NCBI RefSeq assembly: GCF_044227025.1
Contig: NZ_JBGAFX010000002.1
Span: 700,772-764,771, forward strand
DNA from: Dokdonella_A sp044227025
GTDB lineage: Bacteria > Pseudomonadota > Gammaproteobacteria > Xanthomonadales > Rhodanobacteraceae
Reading direction: 5' to 3'
DNA length: 64,000 nucleotides
Notes under the pieces: model-generated
Databases searched by the model: none
Told to the model about the DNA's origin: nothing
Seen by the model: the letters and a program-made list of their open reading frames with translations, nothing else
Shown here: positions 15,832-26,776 of the stretch, piece by piece
Numbering within the stretch: position 1 is the first letter of the stretch
Layout: the number at the start of each line of letters is the position of its first letter
Translations under genes and position numbers: made by a program

Positions 15832-17382
15832 GTGAAAGCATCGGGCATCAGCATGTTGCTGCTGGTATCGATCACGCCGGCCGTTGCCGGGCTGTCGACC
15901 GATCCCTTTGTCGTCGATCCGCAGTTCTACGGCGGTGCGACGCTCGAGGACCGCTTCGCCGCCATTGTCACGACCAACGACCAGAGCGCGCAAAAAATCG
16001 TCGTGCTGCAAAGCGCGCCCGTCGTACCTGGCGCCTACGTCGCCGTTGCCGGGCTTGTGCCGGCGGCGTATTCGAACAACCCCGCCAACGGTTACTTCAA
16101 TCTCGGCATGGTCGCTTACGGCGACGACGGCGCGCGCACGCCTTGGGGCGGCACGGTCAATCCCTACAACTGGCTGTACTTCGACAACCACTACATCGAC
16201 TACCCCAACTCGAATACGCCACCGTACAGCGCCGTGCGCGACATGAAACTCGTCGGCAACCACCTGTTCCAGCTTGTGGATTCCACGGACGTCCCCGGCA
16301 ATCGAGACGTGAAGATTGTCGTGTTTGAGAATTACTTTGGCCTGCTCGCCCAGACGCCGGTCGACGCGTTCGTCACCGGACTCGATGAAACCGGCGCCGC
16401 ACTCGTGCCATATTCCTACAATGCCGGCACTGATCCCAATCCGGATTACCACTTCAAGCTGATCGCCATCGCCACCTACACGACGGGCTCGGGCATCCGG
16501 ATCGTCACGGCCAAGCGCTTCACCCTGGATTTCTACTCCGGCGCGCTTGCGGTTGATACAACCTTCGGTCCCAACGGCAACGGTGCCATCGACTATTCGT
16601 TCCCGGCCTGCCACGACGGCGCACCGTGCAGCACGATTGCCAAGGCGGCTGTCGCGCTGCGAGCCGACACGGCCACGCCGACGATCTACATCGCCGGCGA
16701 CCACCAGTATCTCGGCACCGATTGGGACATCTTCGTCATGGCGATCGACGGCGCCACGGGCAACCGCGACCCGAGCTTCGGCAATACCGTGTTCGGCGGC
16801 TTCCAGACCCTTTCATACAACAACCCGAACAGCACGTCCGAGGACCGCGCCATCGCCATCGCGGCGACGACGACTGGAGCTGCCAGTACCGACAGGCTGT
16901 ACCTGGCTGCGACTGCTGCGCAGCATTGCGCGCCGAGCACGGTCGTTTCGCGGTTGCAGGCGGGACAGGGCGGCCAGCCCTGGTTCGTTGCTGCGAGCAG
17001 GACGTTTGCCGGAGATGCCTCGCCGACCTGCTCGATAGCGGTGCAAACCTTCGATACGCCGTACGCGATGACGCTTGCCGGTGGTCGGCTTGCCATTGCC
17101 GGGGAACGCAGCGTTTCGGGCGCCGCCGTGCTCGCGCCTTACCACCTGCCAGAGCTGGCGATTGTGCGCATCCCCGACCTGGCGCTGACCGACTTCCGGA
17201 CGTTCACGCCGACGCATCCCGATGGCTCTAGCTGGGACAGTGCCGGGTTGCGCGACATCGTGGCGACCGACCGCGGCTTCATCGCTGCGGGGGTCATTTA
17301 CGGCGACGGCAACCACCTGCTGTTCGGCACTTCCGCCTATGTCTCCGACCGGATCTTCGGTGACGACTTCCAGGCCAATTGA
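15832..17382 (+). CDS. Secreted protein with delta-60-type repeats and C-terminal DDF tail
   Basis: A 516-residue protein starting at GTG, five bases after a perfect AGGAGG. Residues 1-22 (MKASGISMLLLVSITPAVAG) form a signal peptide. The body has segments such as LAVDTTFGPNGNGAIDY and NRDPSFGNTVFGG that resemble delta-60 repeats, which are predicted to form beta-propellers; the rest is Tyr/Asn/Asp-rich, as in extracellular proteins. It ends VSDRIFGDDFQAN, a tail shared in pattern with five other secreted proteins in this window. Function unknown. It lies between the folP remnant and intact folP and is transcribed towards folP. Confidence 0.75.
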   Translation: MKASGISMLLLVSITPAVAGLSTDPFVVDPQFYGGATLEDRFAAIVTTNDQSAQKIVVLQSAPVVPGAYVAVAGLVPAAYSNNPANGYFNLGMVAYGDDGARTPWGGTVNPYNWLYFDNHYIDYPNSNTPPYSAVRDMKLVGNHLFQLVDSTDVPGNRDVKIVVFENYFGLLAQTPVDAFVTGLDETGAALVPYSYNAGTDPNPDYHFKLIAIATYTTGSGIRIVTAKRFTLDFYSGALAVDTTFGPNGNGAIDYSFPACHDGAPCSTIAKAAVALRADTATPTIYIAGDHQYLGTDWDIFVMAIDGATGNRDPSFGNTVFGGFQTLSYNNPNSTSEDRAIAIAATTTGAASTDRLYLAATAAQHCAPSTVVSRLQAGQGGQPWFVAASRTFAGDASPTCSIAVQTFDTPYAMTLAGGRLAIAGERSVSGAAVLAPYHLPELAIVRIPDLALTDFRTFTPTHPDGSSWDSAGLRDIVATDRGFIAAGVIYGDGNHLLFGTSAYVSDRIFGDDFQAN

Positions 17383-17557
17383 CGACCTGCGGCCCAACGA
17401 TCGGCGCATTGCGAACCGCAGCCCGGCACCGGTGGGTCTCATCCCTTGTTGGTCGCGTCCATGCGTGTGCGAAAACGCGTGACTTTCAGGCTCTGCACGA
17501 TTGTGCCTTGGTCGTGCCCGCACGATCGGCCTGACTCTGCATGCGGTGGCGGACCTT

Positions 17558-18451
17558 CTAGTCCTCGTCCCACGACGCGGCATTCTTCGCCGCCGGCTTG
17601 CGCGGTGACGCCTCGCCTGCGGCGACTGCATGCCAGATTGCGAGGGCGTCGCGCGTTGGCGCGATGTCGTGCACGCGCACGATTGCCGCCCCGCGTTGGG
17701 CCGCGATCAGCGCGGCGGCGGCCGACCCGGCTGCGCGATCCTGCGCGCTTTCGCGGCCGGTCAACGTGCCGATCATCCCCTTGCGCGACAACCCGACCAT
17801 GACCGGCGCGAGTTCGGGGAAGCGGTCGAGGCCGCGCAGCAGGGCGAGGTTGTGTTCGAGCGTCTTGCCGAAGCCGAAGCCCGGATCGACCAGGATCTTC
17901 TTCTTGTCGATGCCGGCCATCTGGCAGGCGAACAGGCGCTCGGCGAGGAAGCGATGCACGTCGGCGACGACATCGTCGTAGTGCGGTGCAACCTGCATCG
18001 TGCGCGGCTCGCCCTGCATGTGCATGAGGCAGACAGGCACGCCAAGCGCCGCGGCCGCATCGAGTGCGCCGTCGCGGCGCAACGCGTACACGTCGTTGAT
18101 CAGGCCGGCGCCGGCACCGATCGCCGCGCGCATCACTTCGGCCTTCGAGGTGTCGATCGAGATCGGCACCCGCACTTGCCGCGTCAGCGCCTCGATCACG
18201 GGCACGACGCGCGCAATCTCGGTATCCGCATCGACCTCGTCCGCTCCGGGCCGGGTCGATTCTCCGCCGATATCGAGCAGGTCAGCGCCCTGCTCCACCA
18301 GCGCGATGCCATGTTCGATCGCGCGTTGCGGATCGAGGAACTCACCACCGTCCGAGAACGAGTCCGCGGTGACGTTGACGATGCCGCACACGAGCACGCG
18401 ATCGAGCACCAGCTCGCGGCCGTTGCAATCGAGGCGCGGGGCGAAGATCAC
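17558..18451 (-). CDS. folP: Dihydropteroate synthase
   Basis: A 297-residue enzyme that joins p-aminobenzoate to the pterin pyrophosphate in folate synthesis, the target of sulfonamides. Signatures: VCGIVNVTADSFSDGGEF (about 21-38), LLDIGGESTRPGA (about 58-70), PISIDTSKAEV, LINDVYAL, CLMHMQGEPRTMQ, KKILVDPGFGFGKT, and the terminal AIVRVHDIAPT. Its ATG overlaps the stop of the upstream subtilase gene by 4 bp (18448-18451), an unusual neighbour for folP, which normally follows ftsH. The 175-bp gap at 17383-17557 towards the convergent secreted-protein gene shows no feature. Confidence 0.96.
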   Translation of the reverse strand: MIFAPRLDCNGRELVLDRVLVCGIVNVTADSFSDGGEFLDPQRAIEHGIALVEQGADLLDIGGESTRPGADEVDADTEIARVVPVIEALTRQVRVPISIDTSKAEVMRAAIGAGAGLINDVYALRRDGALDAAAALGVPVCLMHMQGEPRTMQVAPHYDDVVADVHRFLAERLFACQMAGIDKKKILVDPGFGFGKTLEHNLALLRGLDRFPELAPVMVGLSRKGMIGTLTGRESAQDRAAGSAAAALIAAQRGAAIVRVHDIAPTRDALAIWHAVAAGEASPRKPAAKNAASWDED

Positions 18452-21075
18452 GGCGCGGTTGAGTCAAAGCCGTCCAGGAGGATCACGTCGTCCCGTATGG
18501 GGATCGACACACTGGAGGTATTGTTCGCCGTGTTCGGGTCGGCGGCCTCAGCATCCGAAATGAAAGTCGCATCAAGCGTTCCGACGGCACCGGGCGAAAC
18601 GTTGCCCGCATAAACGACGCGCTCGGTGCTTCCCGCCGGCAGCGTCCGTGAGCAGATCGCCACGTTGGCAGTCGAGCCACAGGTCCATCCTACGGGACCG
18701 CTCCCAACCACATCCGTGAACTGCTGTATCGAAGCGAAAATTGAAACGTGTGTTTCCGCGGGACCTGCATTGCTGACGTCTACATCGAACGTGACGTACT
18801 GGCTGGGAACAACGTCTCGAAAGCCGGCCTGCGCGACGACACCGATGTCGGCCTGAGCCGGCACGGCATCCGCGCAGTTGTAGCAGACCAGCGCGAAATC
18901 CTGGTCCGTCGCGTCGCCGCCGTGCGGCAGCGCGTCCGAATTGATGTCGCTCGCGAGCACTTCGACCGTGACCGACCCGGCGTGCTGCGCCGACTGCAGG
19001 AACACCGCCTCGGTATTGTTCTTCGCGTCCGCGGCGCCACCGGTGGTCGACCATCCGGCATTGTCGAGTACGTTGCCGAAGAAGGTATTCCCGTTCGCCG
19101 TCACGCGCAGGTCGAGATCGTTGTTCCAGGCCGGCGTCGAGCCGCCGAGGCCGTGGCCGGGCGCATCGGTCCAGACAAGCATGATGCGCATCGGCTTGGC
19201 CGGGTCGGCCGCCGTGTAGGTGTGCGACCAGCTCTCGCCGGTGTTGTCGAACACGGAGGTCTGGTCGACGTACTGCACTGCTTCGGTCGGCGCCAGCACC
19301 GGCGGCAGTTGCAGGCGTCCCCAACCCTGCTTGTTGTCGAACAGATGGGTGAGCGTACCGTTGTCGGCGTCGTGGTTGCCGGTCAGGTTCTTGGCGACGG
19401 CGGTGAACGCGGCCTTGACCATGGCCGGACTCGGATCGTGGCCGAACCGGTTGCGGTAGTACTCGACGAACAACGCCGATGCGCCCGTCACGTGGGGCGA
19501 GGCCATGCTGGTGCCGCACATGAGCTGGTAGCCGGTCGCGCTCGCGCTCGAATCGACACTGCAACCGGGCGCGACCATCGCCGGGATGCTGCGGCCATCG
19601 AGCGCGGGACCATGCGCGCTGTTGGAGGATATGTCGTCGATCGCGGCGATCTGCACGGTCGCCGAACTCTGCATCTTGGTCGAGCCGATCGTGAAGATGT
19701 TCTTCGCCTCGTCGGGCGTTCCCTGCGAACTCACGCCGCCATTGCCGTTCATGATCGACAGCACGTAGTTGAACGGCTGGTCACCGGGCGCGTCCGGGTC
19801 GGCGTCGCGCACGCCGACATCGACCTGGCGCGTATCGCCGTCGTAGCCGAGCGGCGAACCTGCCGGACCCCAGCTGTTGCCGGACATGACCGCATGGTTC
19901 CGCTGCGATTCGGTCATCAGCAGCAGCATGCCGCCAGCCTGGGTGAAGGTGGGGTCGTAGAGCTGCTCGACCAGGTTCGCACCCGGCGCCATGCCGAGTC
20001 CGCGCAGGAATCCGTTCGCCATCACGCCGGAGCTGCCGTCCGCGGCCATGATGCCGGAGGTGTGCGTGCCGTGCGCATCGACCGCGGATCCGCCGCAGGT
20101 CGTGCCGGCGCACGGCAGCATGCGCGAGATCAGGTCGGGATGCGTGTCGTAGACGCCGCCGTCGACATCCGCGATCACCACGCCGGTGCCGTCCACGCCA
20201 ATCTGCGTGAGATACGCGCGATAGCCCGGCACCGCGAGGTTTCCGGCGCCGATGTTGCCGGCGCTGACCTGGTCGCTCATCTCGCCGCGCAGGCCGCCAT
20301 CGCGCGGCACCGGCTGGATGCTGTAGACGCCGGCGATCGTCGCAATCGACGCGATCGCGGAACCCGGCACGTGCGCATTGATCACGCTGAATGCACTGTC
20401 GACTGCACGCTGCCCGTCGATCAGCACACCGCTTGCACGCAGCGCGGCCGCGACGTCGGCAGCGGCGACACGGGCAGTCCCGATGTGGACTTCGACAATA
20501 TCGTCCGACAACCCGCGCCACTGCGGCAGCACCCGGTACGCGGGCAGGAAGTCACCGCTCCAGCGCACCGCGGAGCGGGCCGACGCCTGTTGCAGGCGGG
20601 TACGGTCACTCCACACTACGTAGGTGAACGGATGGATGTACTGCAGCGGTTCGACCCCGGCGGCTCGCAACGCGTCGAGATCGACCTCCCGCACGGGCGC
20701 ACCGAACTGCACCAGACGCAGGTCCTTCCCGTCCGTGGCAGCGACCTTCGCCGCATTCCATGCCGGAACGGGCGGCGACTGCAACAGCGGATCGAAGCGC
20801 GCGCCGCCGAGGTCCAGCACGAACGGTGCATCGACCTCGTGCACCGCCATGCCGGCCGCGCGCAGCCGTGCAAGCGTCGCATCGTCGGCGGCAAGCCACT
20901 GGAAGCGGCCGTAGTCGACGCTGTCGACGTGGCGCGCAGTGACCCGTTCAAGACTCGCCGCACTCGCTTCGACGCGCACCCAATGCTTCGCTGCAGGCGT
21001 GGCAAGCACGGCGGCAGGTGCGAGTGCGATGAGCAACGATGCGGCAAGCAGGGACACGCGAACGTGGTGGATCAT
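18448..21075 (-). CDS. Secreted subtilisin-like serine protease (S8) with C-terminal DUF11-like domain
   Basis: An 875-residue preproprotease. The signal peptide is MIHHVRVSLLAASLLIALAP and onward (1-26), followed by a long propeptide (about 27-270). The S8 triad is Asp305 in IADVDGGVYDTHPDL, His335 in DAHGTHTSG and Ser523 in CGTSMASPHVTG; the oxyanion Asn lies in SGNSWGPAG (about 400). A beta-rich domain (about 600-745) follows, then a CARDB/DUF11-like domain (about 750-865). The C-terminus is DDVILLDGFDSTAP, the tail pattern also seen in other secreted proteins here. The start was chosen for the signal peptide. A terminator separates it from ftsH, so it likely has its own promoter and is coupled to folP. 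Confidence 0.9.
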   Translation of the reverse strand: MIHHVRVSLLAASLLIALAPAAVLATPAAKHWVRVEASAASLERVTARHVDSVDYGRFQWLAADDATLARLRAAGMAVHEVDAPFVLDLGGARFDPLLQSPPVPAWNAAKVAATDGKDLRLVQFGAPVREVDLDALRAAGVEPLQYIHPFTYVVWSDRTRLQQASARSAVRWSGDFLPAYRVLPQWRGLSDDIVEVHIGTARVAAADVAAALRASGVLIDGQRAVDSAFSVINAHVPGSAIASIATIAGVYSIQPVPRDGGLRGEMSDQVSAGNIGAGNLAVPGYRAYLTQIGVDGTGVVIADVDGGVYDTHPDLISRMLPCAGTTCGGSAVDAHGTHTSGIMAADGSSGVMANGFLRGLGMAPGANLVEQLYDPTFTQAGGMLLLMTESQRNHAVMSGNSWGPAGSPLGYDGDTRQVDVGVRDADPDAPGDQPFNYVLSIMNGNGGVSSQGTPDEAKNIFTIGSTKMQSSATVQIAAIDDISSNSAHGPALDGRSIPAMVAPGCSVDSSASATGYQLMCGTSMASPHVTGASALFVEYYRNRFGHDPSPAMVKAAFTAVAKNLTGNHDADNGTLTHLFDNKQGWGRLQLPPVLAPTEAVQYVDQTSVFDNTGESWSHTYTAADPAKPMRIMLVWTDAPGHGLGGSTPAWNNDLDLRVTANGNTFFGNVLDNAGWSTTGGAADAKNNTEAVFLQSAQHAGSVTVEVLASDINSDALPHGGDATDQDFALVCYNCADAVPAQADIGVVAQAGFRDVVPSQYVTFDVDVSNAGPAETHVSIFASIQQFTDVVGSGPVGWTCGSTANVAICSRTLPAGSTERVVYAGNVSPGAVGTLDATFISDAEAADPNTANNTSSVSIPIRDDVILLDGFDSTAP

Positions 21076-21228
21076 GCAACAGCTCCAGCTCGGGGCGGAG
21101 GGGAATCCGCAGGATCGATGCGCGTCGATGCGGACTGCCGGGCCTCTCCCCAGTGCCCGTCGCGATGCACGCGCAAAGGAGCACTGTATACCACCGCCAC
21201 GCGGGAACCATCGGTCCCAGGACTCGCC

Positions 21229-21260
21229 ATAAAACGAAAAGGCCGCCCAGGGGGCGGCCT
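21229..21260 (-). terminator. Rho-independent terminator after ftsH
   Basis: On the minus strand AGGCCGCCC / GGGCGGCCT form a 9-bp GC-rich stem with a 3-base loop, followed by TTTTCGTTTT. It lies about 30 bp after the ftsH stop and ends the rlmE-ftsH transcript before the protease gene. Confidence 0.92.
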
Positions 21261-21289
21261 CATTCGCCTGCGTTGGCGCCGTTGCGCGA

Positions 21290-23227
<1,938 letters not shown>

Positions 23228-23313
23228 GGCGCGGATCCTCCGCGGAAATCCGCGCAATCCTGCACGGACTCCTCGACAGGAGCAAAAGCGGTCATCGGGA
23301 TATCGTGGTTCAT

Positions 23314-23943
23314 TTACCTTCCTTCACCGCGCTTGCCGGTGGCAAGCGCATACACCTCGGGGCTGCGCGCCCGCGAGGCCTTGGGCTTGCGGATGCTGAC
23401 TCGGTCATAGCCTGCACGCAAGCGCCTTACAAAATCGTCAAATCCCTCGCCCTGGAACACCTTGGTCAGGAACGCACCACCCTTCCTGAGGTGAACCGCG
23501 GCGAATTCCTCGGCCAATTCGACCAGATGCATGGAGCGCGCCTGATCGACCGCATTCACACCGCTCATGTTGGGGGCCATGTCGGAAAGGACAAGATCGA
23601 CCTCCGCGCCCGCCAGCGCCTGTTTCAATTGTTCCAACACCGAATCCTCGCGGAAATCGCCGAGGATGAACTCGACGCCGCCGATGCCCTGCATCGGCAG
23701 GATATCCAGCGCGATGAGACGGCCCTTGTCGCCGAGCCGTTCGCGCGCCACCTGCGACCAGCCACCCGGGGCCGCGCCGAGGTCGACGATGGTCATGCCA
23801 GGCTTCAGCAGGCGATCGCGCTCGATCAGCTCCTCGAGCTTGAACACCGCACGTGAACGCCAGCCCTCTGCCTGTGCGCGCTTCACATACGGATCGCTGA
23901 AATGTTCCCGCAGCCAGCGGGAACTCGATTTGCTGCGTGCCAC
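23314..23943 (-). CDS. rlmE: 23S rRNA (uridine-2'-O-)-methyltransferase
   Basis: A 209-residue RlmE/FtsJ that methylates U2552 in the A-loop of 23S rRNA using SAM. The SAM site is VDLGAAPGGWSQVA (about 53-66). The K-D-K-E catalytic set is visible as RAVFKLEEL (Lys), LSDMAPNMSG (Asp), GAFLTKVFQG (Lys) and ASRARSPEVY (Glu). The N-terminus MARSKSSSRWLREHF is typical. It is the first gene of the rlmE-ftsH pair and divergent from yhbY, the same divergent arrangement as in enterobacteria. Confidence 0.97.
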   Translation of the reverse strand: MARSKSSSRWLREHFSDPYVKRAQAEGWRSRAVFKLEELIERDRLLKPGMTIVDLGAAPGGWSQVARERLGDKGRLIALDILPMQGIGGVEFILGDFREDSVLEQLKQALAGAEVDLVLSDMAPNMSGVNAVDQARSMHLVELAEEFAAVHLRKGGAFLTKVFQGEGFDDFVRRLRAGYDRVSIRKPKASRARSPEVYALATGKRGEGR

Positions 23944-24086
23944 CGCGTCGGTCCTCGGAATCGCGATGTCGCACCGTTTGCAGGCCCGCGCGGAACGGCT
24001 GGCCAGCGAGGGACTCGCAGGCCCAGCATGATACCCTGTACGACCCGTGCGGCGCCGCGCCGCCCGTCCCGATTCGGTCCCCGTTC

Positions 24087-24650
24087 ATGCCCCCGATCAA
24101 GAAAACCCGGTCGAAAACCGCCTCGAACCGCCCGCTTCGCGGAACTGCTGCGCGCACCGGCAAGCCGCGTGCGAGCGTGTATGGACGCGCCGAACCGGTC
24201 CAGACACGTCCCGCCCGTGACGCCAAGCCTGCGGCGAGAAAGCACGCCGGGAATTCGCGCACGGGCGAATACGCGCGCGGGGAACCTGCACGGACCCGAC
24301 CGGCGCGCGACGCCGCCGCGGCGGCGCAGGCGCGCGCAGAGCCAGCCAAGCCTCGTCCCCTGACGGCCGCGCAGAAACGCCATCTGCGCGGATTCACGCA
24401 CGACCTGAAGCCGGTGATCCTGGTCGGCCAGAAAGGCGTGACCGCTGCCCTGCTGGCCGAATTGGCCGGCGCACTGGAGCACCACGAGCTGGTCAAGGTG
24501 AAACTCGCCGACGACGACCGCGAATCGCGCGCCGCCGCGATCGAGCAGATCCGCGAGCACTCCGGCGCCGAGCTCGTGCAGACGATCGGCAAGACCGCGA
24601 GCTTCTTCAAGCGCAATCCGGACCGCAACCAGTACCCGTTGCCGAAGTAG
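24087..24650 (+). CDS. yhbY: CRM-domain RNA-binding protein YhbY with basic N-terminal extension
   Basis: A 187-residue protein whose last roughly 95 residues form a complete CRM (CRS1-YhbY) domain: RPLTAAQKRHLRGFTHDLKP, VILVGQKGVTAALL, HHELVKVKLADDD and GKTASFFKRN. YhbY associates with pre-50S particles. The N-terminal roughly 90 residues are an unusual Lys/Arg/Ala/Pro-rich extension holding two similar units, GRAEPVQTRPARDA and ARGEPARTRPARDA. It starts at MPPIKKTRSK and is divergent from rlmE. Confidence 0.9.
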   Translation: MPPIKKTRSKTASNRPLRGTAARTGKPRASVYGRAEPVQTRPARDAKPAARKHAGNSRTGEYARGEPARTRPARDAAAAAQARAEPAKPRPLTAAQKRHLRGFTHDLKPVILVGQKGVTAALLAELAGALEHHELVKVKLADDDRESRAAAIEQIREHSGAELVQTIGKTASFFKRNPDRNQYPLPK

Positions 24651-24658
24651 GCCCGCCG

Positions 24659-25045
24659 GTGCAACTCAGCCACGACGTGCCGGAAGGCTACCTGTTCTTC
24701 CGCAACTGCTCGCCCGATGCCGTAACCATCATCGACCGCGTCGTCACGCGCAGCTTCCTGCTCGCTCCCGACCGGCTGGTGGAGGACTGGCCGATCACCC
24801 AGGCCGACGCGTTCGACCTCGCCGCCATCGACGCGCTCGTCGCGCTCGAACCGGAAGTCGTCCTGCTCGGTACCGGCGAACGCCAGGTGTTCCCGCCGCG
24901 CGAAGCGATGGCCGCCCTGCTCGGCCGGCGCATCGGCATCGAAGTGATGACGAATGCGGCGGCATGCCGCACCTACAACCTGCTTGCCGCCGAGGGGCGA
25001 CGCGTGGTGGCGGCGATCATGCTCGCTGGCGACCCAGTCTCCTGA
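24659..25045 (+). CDS. Mth938-like / NDUFAF3-like (DUF498) domain protein
   Basis: A 128-residue protein of the DUF498 family, which includes human NDUFAF3 (a complex I assembly factor) and archaeal Mth938. Recognisable parts are the terminal-strand motif LLAPDRLVEDWP, ALEPEVVLLGTGERQVFPP (about 60-78) and GIEVMTNAAACRTYNLLAAEGRRV (about 93-116). It starts at GTG, 9 bases after the yhbY stop, so it is probably cotranscribed. The bacterial role is not established. Confidence 0.85.
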   Translation: MQLSHDVPEGYLFFRNCSPDAVTIIDRVVTRSFLLAPDRLVEDWPITQADAFDLAAIDALVALEPEVVLLGTGERQVFPPREAMAALLGRRIGIEVMTNAAACRTYNLLAAEGRRVVAAIMLAGDPVS

Positions 25046-25074
25046 AGCTGCGACGCCGGCGCAGGGCACGCATC

Positions 25075-25290
25075 CTATTTGCGCAATGCGCCTGCTCCGA
25101 GCAGCGCGAGGCCGACCGCGACGCCGACCACGCCGAGCCATTGCGGCAGCGATTTTTCCTCCTTGACCGACGCGGACAGCCCGCCGATCTTCACCACTTC
25201 CTTGTCGTGGGTGAAGTCGAGCTTGCCGGCGAATGTGGCGCCGCCGAGGGCGATGAGGATGAGGCCGGCGAGAATGAAGCCGATGCGCAT
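25075..25290 (-). CDS. Small two-helix membrane protein
   Basis: A 71-residue protein with two membrane segments (about 3-19, IGFILAGLILIALGGAT, and 51-67, LGVVGVAVGLALLGAGA) and a charged loop (KLDFTHDKEVVKIGG... KEEKSLPQ). The layout resembles small DUF3185-like inner-membrane proteins, but I cannot assign a family with certainty. The start MRIGFILAGL follows a GGGGAA-type ribosome site on the minus strand. It is convergent with the DUF498 gene and divergent from the BON-domain gene. Confidence 0.7.
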   Translation of the reverse strand: MRIGFILAGLILIALGGATFAGKLDFTHDKEVVKIGGLSASVKEEKSLPQWLGVVGVAVGLALLGAGALRK

Positions 25291-25448
25291 GGAGTTCCCC
25301 TGATTCTTGAACCGTGCACGGGATGGCACGCGGACAGTTCACACGGCGTTGCCTAACCGCCCGCTGAAGGAAACGAAGTCTCGTTCAGGTTTGATGCGAA
25401 CAGTTCGGACCACCTTGGTTGCGCATCATCCAACCGGAGGCGTCTCCC

Positions 25449-25778
25449 ATGAACCATCGCATTGCATTGCCGTTCCTTGCCGCGACGCTCGTTGTCGGCG
25501 CCGCGTCGTTCACTCCGCCCTTCATGTCGTATGCGCGTGCCGACGATCCGAAATCGGACCAGCCGGTCACCGATACCTGGATCACAACCAAGGTGAAAGC
25601 GGAGCTCGCGACCACCGAGGGCGTGAAAAGCACGGAGATTTCCGTGAAGACGATCGACGGCAAAGTCATCCTGATCGGCGTGCTGCCGACGCAGGTCGCG
25701 GTCGACAAGGCAGTTGCCGCGGCGCGCGGCGTAAAAGGCGTCCGGGACGTCGACGACGCAGGCCTCAAGGTGAAGTGA
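25449..25778 (+). CDS. Periplasmic BON-domain protein (OsmY-like)
   Basis: A 109-residue protein with a signal peptide (MNHRIALPFLAATLVVGAAS, cleavage near ARA-DD at about 31). It has a single BON domain: TDTWITTKVKAELATTEGVK, TEISVKTIDGKVILIGVLPT, VDKAVAAARGVKGVRDVDD. BON domains bind phospholipid surfaces; OsmY has two and belongs to the RpoS regulon in E. coli. This one stands next to rpoS, with convergent orientation, which is suggestive but not evidence of control. A GGAGG ribosome site precedes the ATG. Confidence 0.9.
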   Translation: MNHRIALPFLAATLVVGAASFTPPFMSYARADDPKSDQPVTDTWITTKVKAELATTEGVKSTEISVKTIDGKVILIGVLPTQVAVDKAVAAARGVKGVRDVDDAGLKVK

Positions 25779-25803
25779 CCGTTGCGGCGCGGGTGCTGGT
25801 GTT

Positions 25804-25822
25804 GCTGTCCTCGCAGGACAGC
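25804..25822. terminator. Hairpin between convergent BON gene and rpoS
   Basis: A perfect 8-bp stem GCTGTCCT / AGGACAGC with a 3-base loop sits in the 49-bp gap between two convergent genes. There is no long T-run, so if it terminates transcription it does so weakly or with a factor. Confidence 0.5.
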
Positions 25823-25827
25823 GAGGC

Positions 25828-26721
25828 TTAACGCTGCCCCGGAACTTCCGGTGCCGACATCTTGCGCAGGCGCTTCAATGCTTCTTCCTGGATCTGCCGC
25901 GCGCGTTCGCGCGAGATGCCGAGGTCGCGCCCGATGTCGGCAAGCGATTGCACCGGCGTGCCGTCCAGCCCGAAACGCCGTTGCAGGACGAGGCGCTGAC
26001 GCTCGTTGAGTTCGCCGATGAAAGCGGAGAGCCGCTCGCTGTCGAACGCGGCGACCGGCTCGCTGGCGCTGTCTTCGCCGTCCTGGATCGTGCCGATCAG
26101 GGCGAGCTCGCCGGGATCGAGCGCGTCGAGCGAGTCGACGCGTTCACCCACGCGAAACAGCTCGGCGACATCCTGCACGCTCTTGCCGACCACCTCGGCG
26201 ATCTGCTCCAGGCTCGGCGTGGCACCCAGTCGCGCGACGAGTTCGCGTTCCGCGCGCAGCACCTGTGCGAGTTCGCGCAGCACATGCACCGGCAGGCGCA
26301 CGGTGCGGCCCTGGTTCATCACCGCCGACTGCACCGCTTCGCGGATCCACCACACGGCATTGGTCGAGAAGCGCAGGCGACGCGCCGGATCGAACTTGGC
26401 GACCGCGCGGATCAGGCCGAGGTTGCCTTCGGCAATGAGGTCCATCAGCGGCAGGCCGCGCCCCACATACGCGCGCGCGACGCTGACGACGAGACGCAGG
26501 TTTGCCTCGATCAGGCGCCGCCGCGCATCGGCGTCTCCGGCCTGGATGCGTTCGGCCAGCGCCCACTCCTCGCGCGCGCCGAGCAGTCCGATGTAGCCGA
26601 TTTCGCCGAGATAGGCACTGGCCGAGCTGCGCGCTTCCTCGTCCTGCGGTTCGATCGCCTCGACCAGATCGAGGATCTCGTCCGCAGCGGATTCCGGCTC
26701 GTGGGCGTGGGGGCGGATCAC
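25828..26721 (-). CDS. rpoS: RNA polymerase sigma factor RpoS
   Basis: A 297-residue group 2 sigma-70 factor for stationary phase and general stress. Region 1.2/2.1 begins at SASAYLGEIGYIGLLGAREE. Region 2 has LRLVVSVARAYVGRGLPLMDL, IAEGNLGLIRAVAKFDP and RRLRFSTNAVWWIREAVQSA, with RTVRLPVHV following. Region 4.2 ends with DIGRDLGISRERARQIQEEA (helix-turn-helix). It lacks region 1.1, as expected for RpoS. It lies directly downstream of nlpD, where the rpoS promoter often lies within the nlpD gene. Confidence 0.95.
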   Translation of the reverse strand: MIRPHAHEPESAADEILDLVEAIEPQDEEARSSASAYLGEIGYIGLLGAREEWALAERIQAGDADARRRLIEANLRLVVSVARAYVGRGLPLMDLIAEGNLGLIRAVAKFDPARRLRFSTNAVWWIREAVQSAVMNQGRTVRLPVHVLRELAQVLRAERELVARLGATPSLEQIAEVVGKSVQDVAELFRVGERVDSLDALDPGELALIGTIQDGEDSASEPVAAFDSERLSAFIGELNERQRLVLQRRFGLDGTPVQSLADIGRDLGISRERARQIQEEALKRLRKMSAPEVPGQR

Positions 26722-26776
26722 CCGTGCAGCTTAACGCCGCGGGGCACGCTTGCGTAAGCGAGTCGGCGCGCGCTGT

